DNA from: Actinomycetota bacterium
Lineage (GTDB): Bacteria; Actinomycetota; Thermoleophilia; Gaiellales; Gaiellaceae
Assembly (NCBI GenBank): GCA_013816275.1
Contig: JACDER010000080.1
Coordinates: 1-6,762 of the forward strand
Length of the DNA stretch: 6,762 nt
Direction: 5' to 3'
Each line of letters begins with the position of its first letter. Within the stretch, counting starts at the first letter, position 1. The notes under the pieces were generated by a model. That model was not told where the DNA came from, did no database searches, and saw only the letters and a program-made list of their open reading frames with translations. A program made the position numbers and the translations under genes. This document shows, in pieces, positions 1-5,486 of this stretch.

Positions 1-437
1 TGACCGATCAGGTCCGGATCGACCGCGAGGAGATCTACGACATCCTCGACCAGATGCGGGCCACGATCCCCGAGGAGATCAAACAGGCGCGCTGGATCGT
101 CAAGGAGCGCCAGGAGATGCTCGCCGAGGCCAAGCGCGAGTGCGACCGGATTCTCGGAGAGGCGCGCGAGCAGGCTGCCCGCGAGGCCTCGCAGACCGAG
201 ATCGTCAAGCTCGCCGAGCGACAGGCCCAGGAGATCGTCGACGACGCCAGGCGCGAGGCCAGGGAACAGAAGCTCGAGACCGAGGACTGGATCGACCAGA
301 TGCTCTCGACGCTCGAGATGAACCTGGACAAGTTCCTCGGCGCCGTCAAGCGTGGTCGCGAGCGGCTCCACGAGCGCTCGCAGGAGTCGGTCATGGTCGG
401 CGTCGGCAGCGAGACCGACGAACCACCGCCTTACTAG
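1..437 (+). CDS. Coiled-coil SepIVA/DivIVA-like protein, 5' partial
   Basis: The reading frame is open from the left edge (first whole codon at base 3, Thr-Asp-Gln-Val) to a TAG at 435-437, giving 144 visible residues. Bases 1-2 are the end of an xTG codon. This could be a start, but related actinobacterial proteins usually have some 25 more residues before this point, so I treat the gene as cut by the window edge. The product is highly charged and helical, with many Glu, Arg, Ala and Gln in heptad-like order: a long coiled coil without membrane segment, Cys cluster or enzyme motif. It ends in a basic Lys-Arg-Gly-Arg-Glu-Arg-Leu stretch and an acidic/proline tail. The sequence type resembles proteins often annotated as ATP synthase b-like or DivIVA-domain. 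Its place before yceD matches mycobacterial sepIVA (Rv2927c), a septation factor. Function in division or envelope growth is inferred from context. An internal ATG at 54 exists but would discard conserved-looking sequence. Confidence 0.75.
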   Translation, partial: TDQVRIDREEIYDILDQMRATIPEEIKQARWIVKERQEMLAEAKRECDRILGEAREQAAREASQTEIVKLAERQAQEIVDDARREAREQKLETEDWIDQMLSTLEMNLDKFLGAVKRGRERLHERSQESVMVGVGSETDEPPPY

Positions 438-451
438 CGGCCCCAGCGCGA

Positions 452-457
452 TAGCGT
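452..457 (+). promoter_or_regulatory. Candidate -10 box (TAGCGT) for a leaderless GTG start
   Basis: TAGCGT fits the actinobacterial -10 pattern TANNNT and ends 7 bases before the GTG at 465, which would place the transcript start at or within a base or two of the start codon. No Shine-Dalgarno sequence precedes that GTG. No recognisable -35 hexamer lies 16-18 bases upstream. The same arrangement recurs before yceD. This is inferred from pattern and spacing only. Confidence 0.3.
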
Positions 458-464
458 TCAAGCC

Positions 465-1130
465 GTGAGGGTCGTACGACTCGCGGTGCCGGTAGTCGCG
501 GGAGCGGTGGTCCTACTCGGTAGCTCCTCGGCGAGTGCCGCGAACCCGATCCACTGGACGAGTACTAGCCATGGCTGGACCCTCGACCCGTACTTCAAGA
601 AGGATTCCCAGGGCCGTTCCAAAGCGCGGTGGCGCTGCACACCAAAATCGAAACGCGGCAACGGTTCGGTTTGCGAGACGTTCGATCGCGGCAAGACGTG
701 GGGCCTGGCCTTCGCCAACTACGACCCGTCGAGTGACTGCCGGTGCTATTGGAACTACACCTACACGTTCGTGCGTACGTCGAGTCGGGACGCGGTGGTC
801 AGCGGCGGCAACGGCGGGAACTATGAATTTTGGACGAACAACAACGGATTGGTGTGGAACGAAACGGATGTCTTCAACGTTCCACCGAACCCTCCCGGGG
901 GCTGCATTTCATGGCCGGACTACTGCACCACTGTCAACTTCATCGCGCTAACGCACGCGTCGGCCGCATTCTTTGGAGGCCGCCCAGGCGGTCTTGCCTT
1001 TTCGACTCTTCTCCCTCAGCAGACCACTGTCGGGGAGCTGCGGTATGACGACGCGGTGTTCCGCCTAGACGGTTGGCCTGTTCGAGGCTCCTCGGGCGAA
1101 TCGCGGCTCCATCCCGTCAGGCTCTGGTAG
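465..1130 (+). CDS. Secreted six-cysteine protein with two Asp-box motifs, function unknown
   Basis: A 221-residue protein from a GTG at 465. The N-terminus is a typical Sec signal peptide: Arg at 2 and 5, a hydrophobic core at about 6-19 and a likely signal peptidase I site after Ala-Ser-Ala (residues 23-25), leaving about 196 mature residues outside the membrane. The mature part holds six Cys (58, 70, 92, 94, 147, 154), an even number that could form disulfides, and many aromatic residues. Two stretches fit the Asp-box (BNR) pattern S/T-x-D/N-x-G-x-x-W: TFDRGKTW (72-79) and TNNNGLVW (124-131), 52 residues apart. Asp-boxes mark beta-propeller blades in sialidase-like and other extracellular proteins, but two are too few for a complete propeller and no sialidase active site is visible. 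The middle of the gene is less GC-rich than its neighbours (17 G/C in bases 821-860), which hints at acquisition. I do not recognise the family and assign no enzymatic activity. Confidence 0.75.
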   Translation: MRVVRLAVPVVAGAVVLLGSSSASAANPIHWTSTSHGWTLDPYFKKDSQGRSKARWRCTPKSKRGNGSVCETFDRGKTWGLAFANYDPSSDCRCYWNYTYTFVRTSSRDAVVSGGNGGNYEFWTNNNGLVWNETDVFNVPPNPPGGCISWPDYCTTVNFIALTHASAAFFGGRPGGLAFSTLLPQQTTVGELRYDDAVFRLDGWPVRGSSGESRLHPVRLW

Positions 1131-1142
1131 GAAGCCCCTCGC

Positions 1143-1148
1143 TAGTCT
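1143..1148 (+). promoter_or_regulatory. Candidate -10 box (TAGTCT) for leaderless yceD
   Basis: TAGTCT matches TANNNT and ends 6 bases before the yceD GTG at 1155, the usual distance from a -10 box to the first transcribed base. Transcription would then begin at the start codon. The bases between hold no real Shine-Dalgarno sequence, which agrees with leaderless translation. A -35 element is not evident. If real, yceD can be expressed independently of the secreted-protein gene upstream. Confidence 0.35.
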
Positions 1149-1154
1149 GGGACA

Positions 1155-1664
1155 GTGACCGTCCTCAACCTGCGCACGATCAAGCTCAGGTCGGGCGAGG
1201 AGCATCGCGACGAGCAGGAGATCGAGCTGGAGCCGCTCCGGCTCGGCGGCCAGCGGTATCTCCCCGTCCCCGACAAGATCCCTGCCGAGCTCGGCGTCTC
1301 GCGTGCGAGCACCGGCACGGTACTCGAGCTTTCCTTCACCGGCCGGCTCCACGGCCCCTGCTTCCGCTGTCTGGAGGAGACCGTGGTCGAGGAGCGGATC
1401 TCCGCCCGCGAGTACCAGGCGAACAACCCTGAGGGCTCCGACGAGCTGCGGACGCCGTATCTCGAGGACGGCAAGCTCGACCTCTCCGCCTGGGCGCGCG
1501 ACGCGCTCGTCCTCGCGCTGCCGGCCAAGATCCTGTGCCGGCCGGACTGCGCCGGTCTTTGCCCGGTTTGCGGAAAGGACATGAACCTCGAGTGGCATAC
1601 GCACGACGAGGTGAACCCGGATCCGCGCTGGGCCGCTCTGGCCGAGCTCAAAGACCGCCTGTAG
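1155..1664 (+). CDS. yceD: YceD/DUF177 family protein, 23S rRNA accumulation factor
   Basis: A 169-residue protein of normal length for the family, starting at GTG 1155. The DUF177 hallmarks are present: Cys-x2-Cys at 69/72 in the sequence C-F-R-C-L-E after a beta-rich N-terminal half, then a second cluster Cys128-x3-Cys132-x3-Cys136-x2-Cys139-Gly, and a terminal Asp-Pro-Arg-Trp (156-159) followed by A-x-L-x-x-L. The paired Cys clusters probably bind a metal, which is inferred. In E. coli and plants DUF177 proteins are needed for normal accumulation of large-subunit (23S) rRNA, so the likely role is in 50S ribosome assembly in the cytoplasm. The gene normally sits directly before rpmF. Here an ABC-F gene has been placed between them, which is unusual but keeps a ribosome theme. 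Identification is secure; the exact biochemical role is not known. Confidence 0.93.
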   Translation: MTVLNLRTIKLRSGEEHRDEQEIELEPLRLGGQRYLPVPDKIPAELGVSRASTGTVLELSFTGRLHGPCFRCLEETVVEERISAREYQANNPEGSDELRTPYLEDGKLDLSAWARDALVLALPAKILCRPDCAGLCPVCGKDMNLEWHTHDEVNPDPRWAALAELKDRL

Positions 1665-1673
1665 CATTGGCCC

Positions 1674-1689
1674 CGGCGCCTCGGCGCCG
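1674..1689 (+). promoter_or_regulatory. GC-rich hairpin between yceD and the ABC-F gene
   Basis: CGGCGC and GCGCCG form a perfect 6-bp stem closed by a CTCG tetraloop, 9 bases after the yceD stop. No T-run follows, so it is a poor intrinsic terminator. It could slow 3' exonucleases on the yceD end of the message or form part of a leader controlling the ABC-F gene. Short GC palindromes also arise by chance in DNA of this composition. Confidence 0.35.
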
Positions 1690-1725
1690 AGCTATGCGTG
1701 ACTGATTGAGCCCATCCCCGTTCCC

Positions 1726-1742
1726 GCGCGCCCGACGCGCGC
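1726..1742 (+). promoter_or_regulatory. GC-rich hairpin just before the ABC-F ribosome binding site
   Basis: Two GCGCGC arms (1726-1731 and 1737-1742) surround a 5-base loop and end 11 bases before the AGGAG at 1754. GGCGC at 1683-1687, in the downstream arm of the first hairpin, can instead pair with GCGCC at 1728-1732, so the two stems are mutually exclusive over five pairs. This resembles an attenuator layout, as known for some antibiotic-resistance ABC-F genes. GC-rich chance pairing is the simpler explanation. Confidence 0.3.
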
Positions 1743-1753
1743 TTCGCTCAACC

Positions 1754-1758
1754 AGGAG
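1754..1758 (+). promoter_or_regulatory. Shine-Dalgarno site of the ABC-F gene
   Basis: AGGAG ends 5 bases before the ATG at 1764. It is one of only two strong ribosome binding sites in the window (the other precedes acpP), and it fixes the ABC-F start at this ATG. Confidence 0.8.
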
Positions 1759-1763
1759 TACGC

Positions 1764-3323
1764 ATGCTCACGCTCGCCGCGATCACCAAGTCCTACGGCT
1801 CCAATCCGATCCTCGTGGAGGTCACCCTCGGCGTGCCGCCGGGTGCGCGCATCGGCGTCGTCGGCCCGAACGGCGTCGGCAAGTCGACGCTGCTCCGGAT
1901 TGCCGCAGGGCTGGACGAGCCCGACTCGGGGACGGTGACGCGACGGCCGTCCACCCTGACCGTCGGCTACATGTCGCAGGAGCCCGACGCGCGTCCGGGC
2001 GAGACCCTGCTCGAATTCTTCGCCAGACGAACCGGCGTCGGCGAGGCCGGCGCGGAGCTGGATCGGCTGGGCGCCCGTCTCGGCGACGAGCCGAGGCTGA
2101 TCGAGACGCATGGCGATGCGCTCGAGCGGTTTCTGACCCTCGGTGGTGACGATCTCGTCGCCCGGGCACGGACCGCGTGCGCCGACGTCGGGCTTCCGCC
2201 GGAGCGGCTCGAGCTGCACATGACCGCGCTCTCGGGAGGTGAGGCCGCTCGGGCGGCGCTCGCCGCAATTCTCCTCTCGCGCTTCGACGTCCTCCTGCTC
2301 GACGAGCCGACGAACAACCTCGACTTCGAGGGTCTCGACCGGCTGGAGCGCTTCGTGACAGGATCGCGCGCCGGGATCGTGGTCGTCTCGCACGACCGCG
2401 CCTTCCTCGACCGCACTGTCAACTGGGTCTTCGAGTTGGACGAGTGGACGCACCGCGGCCGCGAGTACCCGGGCGGCTGGAGTGAGTACCAGGCCGCGCG
2501 CAACCAGGCCCGGGAACGTCAGTACAAACACTGGGAGGCGTCGCTCGAGGAACGCCACCGGATCGAGGAGCAGGCGGCGCAGATGCGCCAGTGGGAAGAG
2601 CGCGGCTACGGCCAGGGACGCAAGAAGAAGAAGTCGAAGGACGTGAAGAAGGCCTACGAGAAGAAGCTCGAGCGCGTCGAGTCGGTCGAAAAGCCGTACG
2701 AGCCGTGGGAGCTTCGCCTCTCGCTGGCACCCCAGCGGCGCGCCGGGCAGGTCGTGGCACGACTCGACGATGCGGTCATGGAGCGCGGGCGTTTTCGCCT
2801 CGGGCCGCTCGACTTCGAGCTCGACTGGGGCGAGCGGATCGCGCTGACCGGCCCGAACGGCAGCGGGAAGACGACGCTCCTCGACGCGCTGCTCGGAAAG
2901 CTCCCACTCTCCGCCGGACGGCTCTACATCGGGCCGGGCACGGTCATCGGGGAGCTCGACCAGGAACGCGGGCGCTTTGCGGGCGCAGAACCGCTCCTCG
3001 ATGCCTTCTGCCGTGAGGGGTCGGTCCAGACCGATGAGGCGCGCTCGCTCCTGGCCAAATTCGGGCTCGGGGCCGATGACGTGCTCCGTCCGGCCCGGTC
3101 GCTCTCGGCCGGCGAGCGGACGCGCGCGGCGGTTGCCCTCTTCGCCGTGAGCGGCGTCAACTGCCTCCTTCTCGACGAGCCCACCAACCATCTCGACCTC
3201 CCCGCCATCGAGGAGCTGGAGGCTGCGCTCGAGCGCTACGACGGGACGGTGCTCCTGGTCACGCACGATCGCCGCTTCCTGGAGCGGTTCGCCGCAACGA
3301 GGACGATCGAGCTGCTTCGCTAG
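1764..3323 (+). CDS. ABC-F family ATPase, ribosome-associated translation factor
   Basis: A 519-residue soluble protein with two complete ABC ATPase domains and no membrane segments, which defines the ABC-F family. Domain 1 has Walker A GPNGVGKST (34-42), signature LSGGE (156-160), Walker B LLLDEPTNNLD (177-187) and switch His210. Domain 2 has Walker A GPNGSGKTT (363-371), a variant signature LSAGE (447-451), Walker B LLLDEPTNHLD (468-478) and His501. Between them lies a basic, coiled linker (about 240-318) with a Lys-rich stretch at 287-292, corresponding to the P-site tRNA-interaction motif region. Walker A to signature is about 37 residues longer in domain 1 than in domain 2, allowing an arm-like insertion near 85-150. 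There is almost no C-terminal extension. ABC-F proteins bind the ribosomal E site and ease stalled or drug-blocked ribosomes. Housekeeping and antibiotic-resistance roles cannot be told apart here. The ATG has a strong AGGAG. The gene interrupts the usual yceD-rpmF pair and stops 12 bases before rpmF. Confidence 0.93.
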   Translation: MLTLAAITKSYGSNPILVEVTLGVPPGARIGVVGPNGVGKSTLLRIAAGLDEPDSGTVTRRPSTLTVGYMSQEPDARPGETLLEFFARRTGVGEAGAELDRLGARLGDEPRLIETHGDALERFLTLGGDDLVARARTACADVGLPPERLELHMTALSGGEAARAALAAILLSRFDVLLLDEPTNNLDFEGLDRLERFVTGSRAGIVVVSHDRAFLDRTVNWVFELDEWTHRGREYPGGWSEYQAARNQARERQYKHWEASLEERHRIEEQAAQMRQWEERGYGQGRKKKKSKDVKKAYEKKLERVESVEKPYEPWELRLSLAPQRRAGQVVARLDDAVMERGRFRLGPLDFELDWGERIALTGPNGSGKTTLLDALLGKLPLSAGRLYIGPGTVIGELDQERGRFAGAEPLLDAFCREGSVQTDEARSLLAKFGLGADDVLRPARSLSAGERTRAAVALFAVSGVNCLLLDEPTNHLDLPAIEELEAALERYDGTVLLVTHDRRFLERFAATRTIELLR

Positions 3324-3335
3324 GATTCGGCGCTG

Positions 3336-3524
3336 ATGGCAGTTCCTAAGCGAAAAACCTCGAAGTCCCGCCGCGACAAGCGCCGCGCGCAGCACAAGAT
3401 CGAAGCGCCGCGCGTGAACGAGTGCCCGCAGTGCCACCGGCCCAAGCGGCCGCACCACGTGTGCCTGAACTGCGGTACCTATCGCGGGCGCGAGGTCGAA
3501 CCGCTCCGCACGCCGGCCCCGTAG
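3336..3524 (+). CDS. rpmF: Large ribosomal subunit protein bL32, zinc-binding form
   Basis: A 62-residue basic protein starting Met-Ala-Val-Pro-Lys-Arg-Lys-Thr-Ser, the standard bL32 N-terminus that follows the path of 23S rRNA. Two Cys pairs (Cys30-x2-Cys33 and Cys43-x2-Cys46) make the zinc ribbon, so this is the four-cysteine (C+) form, whose expression in many actinomycetes is favoured when zinc is sufficient. No Zur-type operator could be recognised upstream. The C-terminal tail after residue 50 is proline-rich and not essential to the fold. The ATG lies 12 bases after the ABC-F stop, with a modest AGGA at 3322-3325 overlapping that stop codon. The plsX ATG follows only 4 bases after the rpmF stop, the classic rpmF-plsX pairing. 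Confidence 0.96.
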   Translation: MAVPKRKTSKSRRDKRRAQHKIEAPRVNECPQCHRPKRPHHVCLNCGTYRGREVEPLRTPAP

Positions 3525-3528
3525 CTCA

Positions 3529-4548
3529 ATGAGCGTCCGCGTTGCGGTAGACGCTCTCGGTGGCGACCGCGGTCCGGAGGACGTGATCGCGGGCGCGGTC
3601 GAGGCGGCGGCTACCGGCGTGACGCCGGTCCTGTTCGGCCCCGCCGACCTGGACTCCCGGGGGCTCGAGCTCGTCCCCACCTCGCAGGAGATCGGGATGG
3701 ACGAGAAGCCGGCCGAGGCGGTGCGTTCGAAGCCGGACAGCTCGCTGGTCGCGGCCTGCCGCGCGGTCGGAGAAGACCGCGCGCAGGCGGTGGTCTCGGC
3801 GGGGAACACGGGGGCGATGCTCGCGGCCTGCCTCCTGGACCTCCGCCGGCTGCCCGGTGTGATCCGCCCCGCCATCGCCGTCCCCATCCCCGCGATCACC
3901 GGCCCCTCTGTCCTGATCGACTCGGGCGCGAACGCCGACGCCCGGCCGGACCACCTGCTCCAGTTCGCCTACATGGGCGCGATCTTCGCCGAGGAGATCC
4001 TCGGCATCGAGCGTCCGTCCGTACGTCTGCTCTCGATCGGAGAGGAGCCCGAGAAGGGCAATCAGCTCACCCTCGAAGCCCACGAGCTCCTGGCCGCGAG
4101 CGATCTGCGCTTCGAGGGCAACACCGAGAGCCGCGATCTGCTGCTCGGCGCGGCCGACGTCGTCGTGTGCGACGGCTTCACGGGAAACATCGCGCTCAAG
4201 CTGATGGAGGGCACGATCAAGACGGTCCTGAAAGCCTTGCGCGAGGAGATCGTCAGCAGCCGCCGGGGGCGCGTCGGGGGCCTCCTGATCCGCGGCGCGG
4301 CGCGCAGCCTCCGTGACCGGCTCGATCCGGACACCTACGGCGGCGCCTACCTGCTCGGCCTCAACGGGATCGTCGTGATTGCGCACGGAAACTCCTCCCC
4401 GCGTGCGATCGCGAACGCCATCGGGCTCGCAGCACGCGGCGTCGAGCACGGAGTCGTGGCCCGGCTGGCCGAGCGGATCCCCGACCGCCGCAAGGCAGGG
4501 AGCGTGTTAACATCCGCCCGCTCTCAGACAGACCAACAAGAGGAGTGA
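3529..4548 (+). CDS. plsX: Phosphate acyltransferase PlsX
   Basis: A 339-residue protein matching PlsX over its full length. This enzyme converts acyl-ACP and phosphate to acyl-phosphate, the substrate of the PlsY glycerol-3-phosphate acyltransferase, and starts phospholipid synthesis at the inner face of the membrane. Visible family motifs are V-D-A-L-G-G-D (7-13, usually D-A-M-G-G-D), SAGNTGA (90-96), LIDSGAN (129-135), [10 protein letters not shown] (169-178), the F-E-G-N-x-E-S-R-D segment (195-203), [11 protein letters not shown] (214-224) and [10 protein letters not shown] (271-280). The segment at about 40-60 looks shorter than in Bacillus PlsX, but total length is normal. There is no Shine-Dalgarno sequence at the ATG, which is 4 bases after the rpmF stop, so translation is probably coupled. 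The acpP ATG begins one base after the plsX stop; its product supplies the substrate carrier. The fabH, fabD and fabG genes often found here are absent. Confidence 0.96.
   Translation: MSVRVAVDALGGDRGPEDVIAGAVEAAATGVTPVLFGPADLDSRGLELVPTSQEIGMDEKPAEAVRSKPDSSLVAACRAVGEDRAQAVVSAGNTGAMLAACLLDLRRLPGVIRPAIAVPIPAITGPSVLIDSGANADARPDHLLQFAYMGAIFAEEILGIERPSVRLLSIGEEPEKGNQLTLEAHELLAASDLRFEGNTESRDLLLGAADVVVCDGFTGNIALKLMEGTIKTVLKALREEIVSSRRGRVGGLLIRGAARSLRDRLDPDTYGGAYLLGLNGIVVIAHGNSSPRAIANAIGLAARGVEHGVVARLAERIPDRRKAGSVLTSARSQTDQQEE
4505..4513 (+). promoter_or_regulatory. Candidate extended -10 promoter for acpP inside the plsX end
   Basis: TGTTAACAT contains TG-n-TAACAT: an extended -10 motif with four of six matches to TATAAT, in a short AT-rich patch within otherwise GC-rich coding DNA. 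It would start transcription near 4520, about 30 bases before the acpP ATG. No -35 hexamer is apparent, which extended -10 promoters can tolerate. acpP is usually needed in far greater amounts than plsX, so an internal promoter would make sense. Inference only. Confidence 0.3.
4539..4545 (+). promoter_or_regulatory. Strong Shine-Dalgarno site of acpP
   Basis: AGAGGAG lies 4 bases before the acpP ATG at 4550 and is embedded in the last codons of plsX, where it encodes part of the Gln-Gln-Glu-Glu end of that protein. It fits high expression of acyl carrier protein and fixes its start. Confidence 0.8.
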
Positions 4549-4549
4549 T

Positions 4550-4795
4550 ATGGCAGCGTCGCGCGGGGAAGTGTTCGAACGGGTCAAGGAAGTCCTGACC
4601 GAGCAGCTCGGGATCGAGGAGAGCGAGATCTCCGAGGAGGCGTCGTTCCAGGAAGACCTCGACGCGGACTCGCTCGATCTCGTCGAGCTGATCATGGAGC
4701 TCGAGGATCAGTTCGGGATCAAGATCTCGGACGAGGATGCCCAGCAGATCCGGACGGTCGGTCAAGCCGTCGACTACGTCACGTCGCGCCAGTAG
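4550..4795 (+). CDS. acpP: Acyl carrier protein
   Basis: An 81-residue acidic, four-helix protein of standard ACP length. Ser41 in D-A-D-S-L-D-L-V-E (38-46) is the attachment site for 4'-phosphopantetheine, added by holo-ACP synthase. The helix after it carries the acidic recognition surface (Glu46, Glu50, Glu52, Asp53) used by fatty-acid synthase enzymes and PlsX. The protein carries growing acyl chains in type II fatty acid synthesis and donates them to PlsX, encoded immediately upstream. The start is supported by a strong Shine-Dalgarno sequence inside plsX. The only ATG available to the following rnc frame lies inside this gene, 59 bases before its end. Single placement beside plsX and rnc supports the primary fatty-acid ACP rather than a secondary-metabolism carrier protein. 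Confidence 0.96.
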   Translation: MAASRGEVFERVKEVLTEQLGIEESEISEEASFQEDLDADSLDLVELIMELEDQFGIKISDEDAQQIRTVGQAVDYVTSRQ

Positions 4796-5474
4796 CGCCG
4801 ACAGCTCCGAGCTCGGCAGGCTGATCGCCGAGCTTCCTGCTCGGCGCCGCCGCCAGGTGTTCACGCACCCGTCATGGGCGGTCGAGCGGGGCGACTCGTA
4901 CGAACGGCTCGAGTTCCTAGGCGACAGCGTCCTCGAGCTCACGGTCGCCCGTGCGCTCTACGACGCTTACCCCGACTTCGCCGAGGGCGAGCTCGCCCGT
5001 CTCCGTGCGCACATCGTGTCTCGGCAGAGCTGTGCCGTCGTCGCCAACGAGCTCGAGCTGCCCGAGCTGCTGCTCGAGAACGCGCGGGATGTGTCCGAGG
5101 ACGAGGTCACGCGCCTGGCGCGAAACCGCAATGTCCGCGCCGCGCTGCTCGAGGCGGCCCTCGCGGCGCTCTTCCTGGAGCATGGATTCGCGGCGGTCGA
5201 GCCCGCGATCGCCGCGGCGTTCCGCGGCCGGATCCAATATGCCGCCACGACCTACGTCGACCACAAGACGGAGCTCCAGGAGGAGCTCGCGCGCCGGGGC
5301 CGTCAGGTCACGTACGACGTGCTCGAGACGGACGGCCCTCCGCACGAGCGCATGTTCACGGTCGCCGCGCTCGTCGAAGGCAAGAGGCTCGGCGTCGGGA
5401 GCGGCCGCTCGAAGAAGGACGCCGAGCAGGGCGCGGCCAAGGAGGCCCTGGCCGCCATCCGCACCGACGACTAG
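4737..5474 (+). CDS. rnc: Ribonuclease III, with a diverged catalytic motif
   Basis: Up to 245 residues: an RNase III nuclease domain (about 24-168) and a double-stranded RNA binding domain (about 175-241, ending [18 protein letters not shown]). The signature ERLEFLGDS is at 56-64, supplying Glu56, Glu59 and Asp63. Glu83 (AEGEL) and Glu139 match E. coli Glu65 and Glu117. The residue matching E. coli Asp114 is Ala136 (sequence A-A-L-L-E-A instead of A-D-x-x-E-A), and the usual glycine-rich G-x-G-E-x3-G-G segment before it is replaced by an unrelated stretch (about 111-130). The enzyme cleaves structured RNA such as the rRNA precursor; activity may be altered. The start is uncertain. ATG 4737 is the only ATG, GTG or TTG before the conserved N-terminus, overlaps acpP by 59 bases, and has GAGG directly abutting it. 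The family alignment suggests a start nearer 4800, perhaps CTG at 4821. Confidence 0.9.
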   Translation: MPSRSGRSVKPSTTSRRASSADSSELGRLIAELPARRRRQVFTHPSWAVERGDSYERLEFLGDSVLELTVARALYDAYPDFAEGELARLRAHIVSRQSCAVVANELELPELLLENARDVSEDEVTRLARNRNVRAALLEAALAALFLEHGFAAVEPAIAAAFRGRIQYAATTYVDHKTELQEELARRGRQVTYDVLETDGPPHERMFTVAALVEGKRLGVGSGRSKKDAEQGAAKEALAAIRTDD

Positions 5475-5486
5475 CGTTCGGCCCCG

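Noticed and set aside
1..437. ATP synthase subunit b
   Set aside because: The visible part has no membrane segment and the neighbours are not ATP synthase genes; the similarity is that of any Ala/Glu/Arg coiled coil.
465..1130. Active sialidase
   Set aside because: Asp-boxes alone do not show sialidase activity. The catalytic arginine triad and full propeller length cannot be recognised.
1674..1689. Hairpin after yceD as an intrinsic terminator
   Set aside because: The stem is only 6 bp and no T-rich run follows; it is kept only as a possible leader or 3'-end structure.
1694..1705. Three-codon ORF (Met-Arg-Asp) as an annotated leader peptide
   Set aside because: Too short to distinguish from chance and without a clear ribosome binding site; mentioned only as part of the leader hypothesis.
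3321..3326. TAGGAT as a -10 promoter for rpmF
   Set aside because: It is made of the ABC-F stop codon plus the weak AGGA ribosome binding site, and no -35 element is seen; chance is the better explanation.
1692..3899. Long minus-strand open frame (735 codons) opposite the ABC-F, rpmF and plsX genes
   Set aside because: It lies opposite three certain genes. Its Arg/Ala/Leu-rich product has no recognisable domain, and GC-rich codon bias commonly leaves antisense frames open.
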